A stretch of 31,291 nucleotides of DNA from a virus, in the IMG/VR virus record IMGVR_UViG_3300001341_000009, positions 1 to 31,291 of that record; one strand, 5' to 3'. The notes below the pieces were generated by a model. It was not told where the DNA came from, did not search any database, and was given only the letters and a program-made list of their open reading frames with translations. Below, piece after piece: positions 12,301 to 19,688 of the stretch. Position numbers and translations under genes: made by a program. How positions within the stretch are numbered: position 1 is the first letter of the stretch; every line of letters starts with the position of its first letter.

Positions 12301-12620
12301 AGGACATCGAGAAAACGCTTGAGACCGCACGTAAGCGTGCCGAGCACTACGGGCAGCTGTATGGCCGTAAGGAGACCGCCGACGACTACGTGAAGACCAC
12401 CTATGCCGCGTTGTACGAAGACGCACCGTCAGGCTCAGTAGCGGAGAGGGACGCTTGGGTTAAACGTCAGGTGGATTACAAGCAAGCGATCGAGCGTAAG
12501 CGAAACGCCTACGCAGACTGGAAGACCGCCGAAACGTTCATGAAGCTACTGCTGGCGGAGGTCGACGTCTACCGGACCCAGCAAGCCAACAACCGTGTGC
12601 TCGACAAGACGCATGCCTAA
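12297..12620 (+). CDS. Conserved helical phage protein
   Basis: 107 aa starting MKDIEKTLETARKRAEHYGQ. The pattern APSGSVAERDAWVKRQVDY, then AYADWKTAETFMKLLLAEVDVYRTQQANNR matches a widely conserved phage family of unknown function that I recognise. It is usually found beside recombination or HNH genes. Predicted all-helical. The ATGA overlap indicates coupling. Confidence 0.75.
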   Translation: MKDIEKTLETARKRAEHYGQLYGRKETADDYVKTTYAALYEDAPSGSVAERDAWVKRQVDYKQAIERKRNAYADWKTAETFMKLLLAEVDVYRTQQANNRVLDKTHA

Positions 12621-13044
12621 GTCGCTCTCCACAAGCAAACTGGACGAGTATTTTTCCCGAGCCCTGCGAGCGTCTTACGACCACGTCTGCCAATTCCCCG
12701 ATTGTCCTGAGTGCGGGAACGTCCAAGGCGGCGCAGACGATTGCTCGCACTACTACGGCCGGCGGTATAGGGGAGGGCGGTGGTTTCCTGACAACTGCCT
12801 TGCACTGTGCCGGCAGATTCACGGCTACGTAGATAAGCACAAGGCAGCTCATGCGGATCTGATGCGGCGACACTTGGGCGAGACACGTCACGACATGTTG
12901 GTTGAGCGTTTGCAGCGAAATCACCACTACACACCGTACCAGCGTTGGGAGATGGGTCAGCACTTTAGGGATGAGCTGAAACGAATCAATGAGCGCAGGC
13001 TCGACGGCGAAACCGGATTCATATCACTTACGAGCTTTGACTAG
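12613..13044 (+). CDS. NinG/Rap-like recombination endonuclease candidate
   Basis: 143 aa starting MPKSLSTSKLDEYFSRALR. The zinc/nuclease-like core is CQFPDCPECG, then CSHYYGRRYRGGRWFPDN, then CLALCRQIHGYVDKHKAAHADLM. This follows the NinG pattern (CGHY-R, N-C-xx-C, then Y and R/H-rich tail) of the lambda nin region. It may resolve recombination intermediates. It lies before the Q-position gene, as ninG does. The weaker match is that the loops differ from classical NinG. Confidence 0.68.
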   Translation: MPKSLSTSKLDEYFSRALRASYDHVCQFPDCPECGNVQGGADDCSHYYGRRYRGGRWFPDNCLALCRQIHGYVDKHKAAHADLMRRHLGETRHDMLVERLQRNHHYTPYQRWEMGQHFRDELKRINERRLDGETGFISLTSFD

Positions 13045-13090
13045 GTGAAAAGAGCGAAGGAGCAATCAGAAGTGATTGGTTGGAAGCATT

Positions 13091-13549
13091 ATGAAGCTCG
13101 ATGAGACATTCGTAGAAACCGAAGCACCGGACATCCGTCCGTACAAAAGGCTATGGCGTGCTGTTGTTATGAACGCTTTGAAGGACGCGCTGCAGTTCAA
13201 GCAGGGCGCCTGCACGTGGTTGACGACACCTAGTCGTGACAGGGCAATGGTCTTTGAGTTCGCGGGAATTGATGAGCAATACACGCAAGAACGAATGCTC
13301 GTCGTGCTTGGTCTGCTTGCAAAGAGCTTGGCAAGAGGGACCGTTCTAAAGGTCGACAGACAAACCGGACGGGTCTGGCGAGAAAAGGCGTCATCTGAGA
13401 AATGCAAGAATGCTCGAACGTTTTTGCGATCCCAAAATGGGCGACGAGCATCCGCGGCTCTGCGTGCGCATGGACTGCAAGATCCATTGGAAGAAGAAGC
13501 TATGCTGGCAGAAGCTTATAGGGTTACCGTATTGGGAGAGGCTGCATGA
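13091..13549 (+). CDS. Conserved phage protein near Q
   Basis: 152 aa. A longer TTG start at 13076 has AAGGAG further upstream, but the ATG at 13091 also has GGAAG. The first part contains LWRAVVMNALKDALQFKQGAC and TWLTTPSRDRAMVFEFAGID. This LWRAV..AL.DA...WL...R..V.E.AGID pattern is a known phage family of unknown role. The C-terminal half is basic (RRASAALRAHGLQ). It overlaps the next gene by ATGA. Confidence 0.7.
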   Translation: MKLDETFVETEAPDIRPYKRLWRAVVMNALKDALQFKQGACTWLTTPSRDRAMVFEFAGIDEQYTQERMLVVLGLLAKSLARGTVLKVDRQTGRVWREKASSEKCKNARTFLRSQNGRRASAALRAHGLQDPLEEEAMLAEAYRVTVLGEAA

Positions 13550-13923
13550 TTGACTACATGCACGACCTGCTGGAAGAGGTTGCGTTCGGAATGCAGCAGC
13601 ATTTCAAGGTCTATCCAGAGCAAAGTCCAGAGTACACGATCATGACTCAGGATCTGTCGAGGCAACCGGCAAGCAGCAAAGTCCTGCTCCCTGATATCGC
13701 GGATATAGGCATGGCGGCAGATGCTAAGCAGGTTTATGGCGCACTGCAGCGGGCAAGAAAGAACTACCAATGGATTTTTGCGGTGTTCTACACAAGCGGC
13801 CTGGGTCGCGACAAGAAAATCAAGGCGCTGAGCAATCTCGGTGTGCGCAACAAGAATGAACTATATGAGAAGCGCAGCGAGCTTCACTCATACCTTCAGG
13901 GGCTACTAGATAGCAGCCGATAA
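13546..13923 (+). CDS. Q-position protein, late antiterminator candidate
   Basis: 125 aa starting MIDYMHDLLEEVAFGMQQHF. The C-terminal portion, AVFYTSGLGRDKKIKALSNL followed by GVRNKNELYEKRSELHSYL, resembles the HTH end of phage Q/ArpU-like late regulators (RxKAxxLGVxxxxxYxxxxxAxxxLxGxL). It is the last gene of the rightward early operon. Directly after it come a palindrome, a -10-like site and an intrinsic terminator. That layout is expected for a late antiterminator acting at its own site. No named family could be proven. Confidence 0.6.
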   Translation: MIDYMHDLLEEVAFGMQQHFKVYPEQSPEYTIMTQDLSRQPASSKVLLPDIADIGMAADAKQVYGALQRARKNYQWIFAVFYTSGLGRDKKIKALSNLGVRNKNELYEKRSELHSYLQGLLDSSR

Positions 13924-13928
13924 AAAAG

Positions 13929-13970
13929 TTGTCATGACAATCAACCTATTTTTCGCGGCCATAGTATTAT
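13929..13970 (+). promoter_or_regulatory. Late regulatory region (palindrome plus -10)
   Basis: TTGTCATGACAA (13929-13940) is a perfect 12-bp palindrome 5 bases past the Q-position stop codon. TATTAT (13965-13970) could be the -10 of a late promoter. No good -35 is present at 16-18 bases, so the promoter is weak or activator-dependent. It is followed by the terminator at 14015. Confidence 0.5.
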
Positions 13971-14014
13971 GATCCCCAGGCTAATGCCTTGGTCACCGCT
14001 CAGACTTCCCCCGA

Positions 14015-14040
14015 ACCTCGCCAAGTGCGGGGTTTTTATT
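14015..14040 (+). terminator. Intrinsic terminator, tR'-like
   Basis: Stem ACCTCGC/GCGGGGT (one G-T pair) around CAAGT, followed by TTTTATT. It lies about 40 bases past the predicted late start of transcription, matching the promoter-then-terminator arrangement that a Q-type protein overcomes. Confidence 0.75.
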
Positions 14041-14719
14041 GCCCTCGGCAGATTCTTCGCATTTCAGCAATTGCTGCCGAAGATCCAGTCAAGTCAAATT
14101 CGAAGTAGATTCGGCCATGGCTGTACCAGTTGAGTTCAAGCAGCACAGTCTCGCCAGCTTGAATGCGTTGGATGGCTACGGCGTCCTCATCGAACTGAAG
14201 AAAGTCGGAACCCCATTCCTGTAACAGGGTGGTTTCGTGGATTGTAGAGTCCCAACGTAGGCGCGTCTGAATCAGGTTGTAGCCATCTCGGGTTTCGTCA
14301 TCAATCAAGTTTGGGGGCGAAGTGAAGCCAATGGCCGCCCACTCGCGTGAGCCGCTGCAATTGACATTCAGCCAGGCCAAGAGGTTGTGCAGGGGGAAAT
14401 CCTGTTTTTGCGTAGGGCCTGCGTTTGGCGACAAGGCCACGCCACGAATATCGCCGGTCATTTGATCCTTCTGTGAACGGCTGGTCCAGACCGGAACTAC
14501 CGGCTTGCTGGGCTCTATCGACGTTGGTTGCTCTTGGTAGCCTGGCGGCTCGCACGTCGCAATTAGAGCTGCAAGCACGAAGAATGCAACGACGCCGAGC
14601 AAGCAACCGCCACCACGGCCTCCAGAGCGACGTTTTTTGATTGGCGCCCCGCAGCTAGGGCAGCTTTCGGCGCTAGTGCTGACGTTGTGACCACACTCTT
14701 TGCATGCCTTGAGGGCCAA
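14036..14719 (-). CDS. Zinc-ribbon plus transmembrane moron
   Basis: 227 aa from a TTG at 14719, with GAGG upstream (GCGAGGTAAC). Longer readings upstream would cross the promoter region. The N-terminus, ALKACKECGHNVSTSAESCP followed by SCGAPIKKRR, is a zinc ribbon. One membrane helix follows (CLLGVVAFFVLAALIATC, about 41-58). The exposed domain of about 160 residues contains the repeated W-rich stretches WAAIGFT and ELNWYSHGRIYFEFD and is likely beta-rich. It is leftward in a rightward region, with its own -10-like TATGAT, so it is a moron. It is probably expressed in the lysogen. No family is known to me. Confidence 0.75.
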   Translation of the reverse strand: MALKACKECGHNVSTSAESCPSCGAPIKKRRSGGRGGGCLLGVVAFFVLAALIATCEPPGYQEQPTSIEPSKPVVPVWTSRSQKDQMTGDIRGVALSPNAGPTQKQDFPLHNLLAWLNVNCSGSREWAAIGFTSPPNLIDDETRDGYNLIQTRLRWDSTIHETTLLQEWGSDFLQFDEDAVAIQRIQAGETVLLELNWYSHGRIYFEFDLTGSSAAIAEMRRICRGQ

Positions 14720-14752
14720 AGTGGTTACCTCGCTTTTTCTTGTTATCCAAGA

Positions 14753-14758
14753 ATCATA
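14753..14758 (-). promoter_or_regulatory. Candidate promoter -10 for the leftward moron
   Basis: TATGAT on the minus strand, about 35 bases upstream of the TTG start. No convincing -35 is visible at 17 bases, so this is tentative. Confidence 0.35.
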
Positions 14759-14842
14759 GCGCGAGATGAGTCGATGCGCCCTACGGAATAACCGAGTTGA
14801 GGTGCACATCGTTTACCACCCGGACAACATAGGGAGTTGCAC

Positions 14843-15517
14843 TTGCAAACGTTATTGCTCGTACTGCTTGGGCTAGCGTCCGGTGATGTGATCGATCAAC
14901 CGTTGAGAGTGAAGTACTCCGGTGAAGACTTCACATGGACAGCCACAGCCGGCTCGTCAAATCCGGGCGACTTCATGGAACTGGAGATAACCGAGCGCGT
15001 TACGGGATCACCGATTGCGCGTTACACAGCACCGATCGTCAACGGCCAGATCGTATTCGTTGCCACAATACCGCGAACCGGCCTTTACGACGGCCGGGTG
15101 CGGTCATGCAACGACGGTGATGGGCCTAGCGATGAGCGCTGCAGCTCATGGACTCCTTCCTCAAACTTAATCCTAGCCATACTGGCGCCCCGGAGCTGTG
15201 ACATGCCACTGACAGGAAGACTGCAACCGAAAACGCTTCGCTGGGCCGCGAGCCCTTCGCCGGACGTAGCAGGCTATCGTCTGTACTACTCGACTGACTT
15301 TGACATCTCGGACTACGAGTCGGAATCGTATGTCGACGTGGGCCCGGCGACAGAGTACGACATCGCTGATCTCGGCCTCGAGGACGGCCAGTACTGGTTC
15401 ATGGCCGTAGCCTACGACGAGGCCGGTAACCTGTCGGCAGGGAGCGAATCCGGCCCTTTCGTCTTGGACGTGACAGCCCCCGAACCTGCCGGTGTTGTCG
15501 AAGAAGTGGTTGGCTGA
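14843..15517 (+). CDS. Secreted/virion protein with fibronectin-III-like domain
   Basis: 224 aa. I chose the TTG at 14843 because AGGGAG lies 6 bases upstream; the TTG at 14837 directly abuts it. A hydrophobic N-terminus (QTLLLVLLGLASG) may be a signal peptide. A beta-sandwich region is followed by a clear fibronectin-III-like domain: LRWAASPSPDVAGYRLYYST, then ATEYDIADLGLEDGQYWFMAVAYDEAGN, then LSAGSES (about 130-205). A membrane-exported phage protein with an FN3 domain is uncommon; FN3 is frequent in virion surface proteins, where it may bind carbohydrates. Confidence 0.72.
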   Translation: MQTLLLVLLGLASGDVIDQPLRVKYSGEDFTWTATAGSSNPGDFMELEITERVTGSPIARYTAPIVNGQIVFVATIPRTGLYDGRVRSCNDGDGPSDERCSSWTPSSNLILAILAPRSCDMPLTGRLQPKTLRWAASPSPDVAGYRLYYSTDFDISDYESESYVDVGPATEYDIADLGLEDGQYWFMAVAYDEAGNLSAGSESGPFVLDVTAPEPAGVVEEVVG

Positions 15518-15554
15518 ACTGGATCTGTTGCTGGTTCTGTCGGCGGTTTAGATC

Positions 15555-16049
15555 ATGACCATGATCGCCCAAGGCGGGCCGAAGAACCTCGACCCGGTCA
15601 ACCCGCCACCGAACATCAGCCGGGATCCTGTTACAGGCCATTATTTCGCTGCATATAGCAGGTTGGTTGTCGAAAATGCCGACTGGGTCTTCGAAGTCCC
15701 GGACGGTTGGACAGCCGGCACGCAAACACTGAACCTTCGCTGGCGCGCTCCTGCTGTAACGACAGGTGACGTTGTCTGGGCAGCCCGGGTGGAAGCACTG
15801 TCCGCCGAGGACGGCATCGACACTAGTGCCGTCAGCAGCTTCGCCGCCGCACAGACAGTCACAGATACAGCGCCCCCGACCGCCGGCGATCAAACGGTGG
15901 CGCAGATCACGTTCAGCGTGCCACAGGCGGACGACATGGCCGCATTCGATATGTTTCGGGTTCGTATTTTCCGTGACAGAGGTGATGCCGCAGACAACAT
16001 GCTCGACGATGCTCAACTCATGCGTTTCTGGTGGGATGATGCGGCATGA
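15555..16049 (+). CDS. Beta-sandwich virion-associated protein
   Basis: 164 aa. W-rich beta segments (LRWRAPAVTTGDVVWAARVEALSA) and the ending FDMFRVRIFRDRGDAADNML identify a family seen in other phages next to tail-surface genes. There the end is usually of the form LFIRVYRDxxDxADTLxADA. The role is unknown; it is likely part of the virion. It overlaps the next gene by ATGA. Confidence 0.7.
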   Translation: MTMIAQGGPKNLDPVNPPPNISRDPVTGHYFAAYSRLVVENADWVFEVPDGWTAGTQTLNLRWRAPAVTTGDVVWAARVEALSAEDGIDTSAVSSFAAAQTVTDTAPPTAGDQTVAQITFSVPQADDMAAFDMFRVRIFRDRGDAADNMLDDAQLMRFWWDDAA

Positions 16050-17461
16050 CCGTCGAGGTCGGCCCGGGCAACAACGGGTTCATACGCCGGTCGGGCATTC
16101 CAGGAGCCTCGTTCACGGCTTGCGGGTGGTTCAAGCAGGTCTCCGACGGTGGCTACGCCGGTCTTATCAACTACGGCGCGCCGTCGAGTGAGTGGTTTGG
16201 AGTTTGGTCCGGATCCGGAACGAACTACCAGCTTGACCTCTACAATTCGGCCGCCACGGTCATCAACTGGGCACAGGCGACGGACGATCAATGGTTCTTC
16301 CTGGCGTTAGTCAGGGATGACGCCACAGGGAATATTCAGGCTTTCTTCCGCGAGGAAGGTGATACGGCACTGACAGCTTCCGCTGCAATCCCGGCGGGAG
16401 TTGGTACTTCGCCCGATTTCAACATCTGTATATCGACGTTCGATGAGATGTTTTCGGGCGACCACGGTCTGCACAAGGTCTGGAACGTGCCGCTCACTCA
16501 GGCCGAGCTGCTCCTCGAGTCGCAGATGATGCGGCCGGTTCGCTACGAGAACCTTTGGGCATGGTGGCCGTGCTGGAGCGCCCAGGACACGACGAACGGC
16601 GCAAACACTGGCGATTTCCTGGACTACTCGGGAAACGGCAATGTCGCTACCAACGGTTCAGGGCTGTTCCTGAATATCGATGACGTGACCGGGGCAAACG
16701 TACCGCTCATCCCGTATGGGCTGGACAGCAGCATTGTTCCGATCTTCCCGGTCACCACGAATCGAGATGTTGCGGATTCTGGAACCGGGTCTGATTCGTT
16801 GACGGTCTCGGCAACGGTAGGGCTGATCGACTCGGGTGGCGGGCTGGATACTCTGGCAGCGGCGATCGCTGTGGCGCTAGGGGACGGCGGCTCCGGTGCG
16901 GATGCTGTCATGGTTTCGCTGGCGCAGGATCTTGCTGACAGCGGTATTGGTGCCGACTCGGTATCTATCAACGCGATTGTCCCACTGAGTGATTCCGGCT
17001 CAGGCGCCGAAGCATTGGCCCTGACAATTGATCTCGCGCTTGCTGAAGTTGGTGCCGGCGTCGACGCGATTGACGTCATCACGGGCAATTTCATTGCGCT
17101 GGCGGATACCGGGTCGGGTCTCGACGCGGTTGGTGTTGACGTCCAGTTCTCGATCGCTGACGCGGGGGTTGGCGACGACACGGCGGTTGTTGGCCTTGAT
17201 GTATCCGTAGCTGACTCGGGGACAGGGTCAGAGTCGGTCTCAATCAGAGCCGACCTTTCCGTCTTCGAAACCGCTACAGCTCTAGAACAAGCGCTCATCT
17301 CTGCAGTACTGCAGGTCGACGATGCGGGCACTGGCCTGGATAGTGCGAGCGTGGCGGGCATCGTTCGCGAACTCGCTGTGATTCTTCGCGCGAGACGGGA
17401 ATCAAACGTCCTGCGGGCAATGCCAGTCAGCACGATACTGCGACCGAAAAAACTCAACTAG
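16046..17461 (+). CDS. LamG-like lectin domain with eleven 18-residue repeats
   Basis: 471 aa. Residues 1-190 resemble a concanavalin-A/LamG jellyroll: FTACGWFKQVSDGGYAGLIN, then WFFLALVRDDATGNIQAFF, then HKVWNVPLTQAELL, DFLDYSGNGN. That suggests glycan or surface binding. Residues 242-441 are eleven near-perfect tandem repeats of 18 residues (one of 20), consensus V/L-A-D-S-G-x-G-x-D-S/A-V then alternating hydrophobics. They probably form a beta-solenoid stalk. A basic tail (ILRARRESNVLRAM) ends the protein. It may be a receptor-binding or decoration fibre. The start overlaps the upstream stop. Confidence 0.78.
   Translation: MTVEVGPGNNGFIRRSGIPGASFTACGWFKQVSDGGYAGLINYGAPSSEWFGVWSGSGTNYQLDLYNSAATVINWAQATDDQWFFLALVRDDATGNIQAFFREEGDTALTASAAIPAGVGTSPDFNICISTFDEMFSGDHGLHKVWNVPLTQAELLLESQMMRPVRYENLWAWWPCWSAQDTTNGANTGDFLDYSGNGNVATNGSGLFLNIDDVTGANVPLIPYGLDSSIVPIFPVTTNRDVADSGTGSDSLTVSATVGLIDSGGGLDTLAAAIAVALGDGGSGADAVMVSLAQDLADSGIGADSVSINAIVPLSDSGSGAEALALTIDLALAEVGAGVDAIDVITGNFIALADTGSGLDAVGVDVQFSIADAGVGDDTAVVGLDVSVADSGTGSESVSIRADLSVFETATALEQALISAVLQVDDAGTGLDSASVAGIVRELAVILRARRESNVLRAMPVSTILRPKKLN
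16769..17368 (+). repeat. Eleven tandem 54-bp coding repeats (18 aa)
   Basis: Exactly 600 bases encode 11 units of V/L/I-A-D-S-G-x-G-x-D-x6-9. Ten are 18 residues and the sixth is 20. The DNA units have diverged (no perfect copies), so they are old rather than fresh expansions. Confidence 0.9.
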
Positions 17462-17470
17462 GAGAGATTC

Positions 17471-18058
17471 ATGCAAGCATTGATCGCGCAGCTCTTGCGA
17501 GTCGCGGGACGCGCGACTGGGCGCGTGCTGAAAGTAGGTCCGGGAATTCTGGTCCCTGATCCACGATTGAGGCTTGTGGAGCGGGCGCTCTGGTCTCCTC
17601 GCTGGCGCATCGACAAACGCGAATCCGACCTTGCCTGGCTGGAAGGTGCAGCACCGTACGAGACGGTGTGTTTCGACGGCAATCTGTTGCTGAACGAAGG
17701 CATCGCTGAGATGTGGGATCTGGTGATCGGTGCCGCGGCAACAGCCTTCAACAACGCCAACTCCCGCATCGGTGTCGGTGATAACAACACCGCTGCGGCT
17801 GCTTCGGATACCGGTCTTATTGCGACGGTGAACGAAGCGTACGTTGGAATGGAGGCCAGCTACCCGCAAAGAACCAACCAGACCGTCGACTGGCGATCGG
17901 TGTTTGACGGGAGTACCGGCAACTTCGCGTGGAACGAATTCACGGTTGCGAATGCGGCGTCTGATGCTGGCGACAACCTGAACCGACTCGTCAGCGCGCA
18001 GGGAACAAAGGCCAACGGTCAGAGTTGGACGCTGACCCTTTCAACGACCTTGAGCTAA
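17471..18058 (+). CDS. Phage structural protein of a conserved family
   Basis: 195 aa with GGAGAG upstream. The C-terminal two-thirds contains CFDGNLLLNEGIAEMWDLV, then AFNNANSRIGVGDNNTAA, MEASYPQR, TVDWRSVF, NFAWNEFTVANAA. I recognise this as a conserved virion-protein family of phages, of uncertain location. The N-terminus is basic. It fits a tail- or neck-associated beta protein. It is co-directional with its neighbours. Confidence 0.78.
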   Translation: MQALIAQLLRVAGRATGRVLKVGPGILVPDPRLRLVERALWSPRWRIDKRESDLAWLEGAAPYETVCFDGNLLLNEGIAEMWDLVIGAAATAFNNANSRIGVGDNNTAAAASDTGLIATVNEAYVGMEASYPQRTNQTVDWRSVFDGSTGNFAWNEFTVANAASDAGDNLNRLVSAQGTKANGQSWTLTLSTTLS

Positions 18059-18062
18059 AGCG

Positions 18063-18332
18063 ATGAGAATCCGACTGACACACGATATCGACGTTCTGGA
18101 CGAGCAAGGCAACGTCCGTCTCACACACTCGAGAGACAGCGTGCACGACTGGGGCATTGCAGAGGCCGCGGCTTACGTGGAGGCCGAGTTTGCGGTTCCC
18201 GCGGACGAGGACGCGAGGGCCCACTACGAGAAGTGGAAAGCCATGTCGGAAGACCAGCGCGCGAAGTTCGTGAAGCCGGATCGGACCCTCACGCTGACCG
18301 AAAGCGGGCGTGCGGTGGAGTCGGTAGCGTAG
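18063..18332 (+). CDS. Hypothetical protein of the structural cluster
   Basis: 89 aa starting MRIRLTHDIDVLDEQGNVRL. No domain is seen; charged and likely alpha/beta. It starts 4 bases after the upstream stop and ends 3 bases before the next gene, so it is co-expressed with the virion genes. Confidence 0.72.
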   Translation: MRIRLTHDIDVLDEQGNVRLTHSRDSVHDWGIAEAAAYVEAEFAVPADEDARAHYEKWKAMSEDQRAKFVKPDRTLTLTESGRAVESVA

Positions 18333-18335
18333 CCG

Positions 18336-18827
18336 ATGTCTACCCCGATTCAGTTTGGGGAGTTCGCCAAGAATGCGGAATCCACGCGACTGATCAAGCT
18401 CGAGTGGTTTGAGGTAATTGCCCGCTACTGGGAACGTGGCCGGCAGTACGGCGCAGACTCGTACGTGCGGCCGGTTCGACCGACCGGGTTTTCCTATCGC
18501 AGTACAGGGCAAGGACAGTCGGGTCACTGCGAGCCACATTGGCCGAGGGCTCGGGGAGAATCCGTAAAGGATGGCGATCTGACTTGGGTCGCGGAGCCGG
18601 CCGGTGCAAACGGGATTGACGCCATATCTGCGCCGCAGTTGACGCTCGCACCCGCAGGGTCACTGACCACAGGTGCGCCCAGCATTGCGGATGGCGACGC
18701 GACAGGTAGTCGTGTTGAGATTGTCCTCAATAGCGACGGCATTCCCGGCACCAAGTATCAAGGGAGACTCACAGTAGCGAGCGCCGGTCAGCTGCTAATA
18801 GGCCTGTTCACCGTGGACGTCAGATGA
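18336..18827 (+). CDS. Virion-associated protein with carbohydrate-binding-like segment
   Basis: 163 aa. RYWERGRQYGADSYVRPVRPTGFSY, then SVKDGDLTWVAEPAG is the W-x-G-x-Y-x-x-G-x-Y-V pattern of small binding modules found in phage fibres and decoration proteins. The C-terminal half is beta-rich. It overlaps the next gene by ATGA. Function inferred from position and composition. Confidence 0.7.
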   Translation: MSTPIQFGEFAKNAESTRLIKLEWFEVIARYWERGRQYGADSYVRPVRPTGFSYRSTGQGQSGHCEPHWPRARGESVKDGDLTWVAEPAGANGIDAISAPQLTLAPAGSLTTGAPSIADGDATGSRVEIVLNSDGIPGTKYQGRLTVASAGQLLIGLFTVDVR

Positions 18828-19402
18828 GAGTCCGCTTCAACATCAAGGCTGACTTCCGCGAGGCCGAGAGACTACTGAAAACGCTCGGCCCTGCTGCGAA
18901 GCGGGCAACCGCTCGAGCGATCAACAAGACGGCCAGGGCCGTCAAGGCTGAATCGGCACGGGAAATCCAGCAGAAGCGCAACCTGCGGATATCGAGGATC
19001 AAGCGGCAGCTGGGCCTATCCCGAGCCAGGTCAACGCGATTGATCGCCACGATCACAGCGAGCGGCAGGCCAATATCGATCCGTGAGTTCCGGGCCAACC
19101 AAACGCGCAAAGGCGTGACCGTGAAGATCGGCAAGTCGTCCCCGCGGATCGCGCTGCGCAAGTACGGCAACAAGTCATTCCGCAACCTCGGCTTTGCCAA
19201 GGGCAGCGTGTTCGTGCGGACCGGGAGCAAGCGGCTACCGATCGAGAAGTGGCCGCCCGTGCCGGGTTTCCCCAGCGTGTTCGTGCAGCGGCAGGTCCAG
19301 GCGGCCATGTTGAAGACTGCGCGCACCACATGGACCAAGCGGTTCAGAGAGGAGATCGGCTTCGAGCTGCGTAAGGCGGAGGCGAGGGCGCGAGCGTCTT
19401 GA
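18824..19402 (+). CDS. Minor tail protein Z-like
   Basis: 192 aa starting MRVRFNIKADFREAERLLKT. The segment RATARAINKTARAVKAESAREIQQK, followed by NLRISRIKRQLGLSRA, is typical of the prophage minor tail protein Z family (head-tail completion). The basic composition and AINKTA pattern fit. In lambda-like phages Z lies downstream of the head genes; here it is upstream of the terminase, which is atypical. Confidence 0.78.
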   Translation: MRVRFNIKADFREAERLLKTLGPAAKRATARAINKTARAVKAESAREIQQKRNLRISRIKRQLGLSRARSTRLIATITASGRPISIREFRANQTRKGVTVKIGKSSPRIALRKYGNKSFRNLGFAKGSVFVRTGSKRLPIEKWPPVPGFPSVFVQRQVQAAMLKTARTTWTKRFREEIGFELRKAEARARAS

Positions 19403-19494
19403 GTGCTGCTAGGAATAGCTCCGCCGGAACCGCTGCCGACCGCCGCCATACCGTCGCACGGTGCTCTGTCTGCAACCGGCTTCTGCCGTCGTAA
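19399..19494 (+). CDS. Possible 31-aa zinc-finger remnant
   Basis: The TTG start overlaps the upstream stop (TTGA) and the ORF encodes RRHTVARCSVCNRLLPS at its end, with one CxxC. It is too short for a full zinc site. It may be real or a remnant of an HNH/zinc protein. The remaining bases to 19688 hold only a terminator and no other gene I can support. Confidence 0.25.
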   Translation: MSAARNSSAGTAADRRHTVARCSVCNRLLPS

Positions 19495-19622
19495 GCGACT
19501 ATCGCGATTCGCCGCCTCGAGCCAGGACACCCGGCGCATGCCCTGTGACCGACGATTTTACAGGCGCGGCGATGCAGCAGCAATAGAAGCGCGGGTCCTT
19601 CCTGAAGGGGCCCCTACCACGG

Positions 19623-19643
19623 GCGCGCAAGCGCGCGGTTTTT
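19623..19643 (+). terminator. Intrinsic terminator before the terminase
   Basis: GCGCGC-AA-GCGCGC, with GG and TTTTT following, makes a very stable short hairpin. It lies about 45 bases before the terminase small-subunit gene, in an intergenic gap of some 280 bases. A GGGGCCCC palindrome lies just upstream. TTGACA at 19642-19647 directly follows but has no matching -10. Confidence 0.65.
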
Positions 19644-19688
19644 GACAATTTTTCGGGGCCCTGATGTCCACCACCAGGTCAATTCGCT

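Noticed and set aside
16624-17457. 277-aa leftward ORF
   Set aside because: Mirror of the LamG repeat region; Ser/Pro-rich low-complexity translation caused by the tandem repeats.
19642-19647. TTGACA as a terminase promoter
   Set aside because: No -10 at 16-18 bases; it is simply the end of the terminator T-tract.
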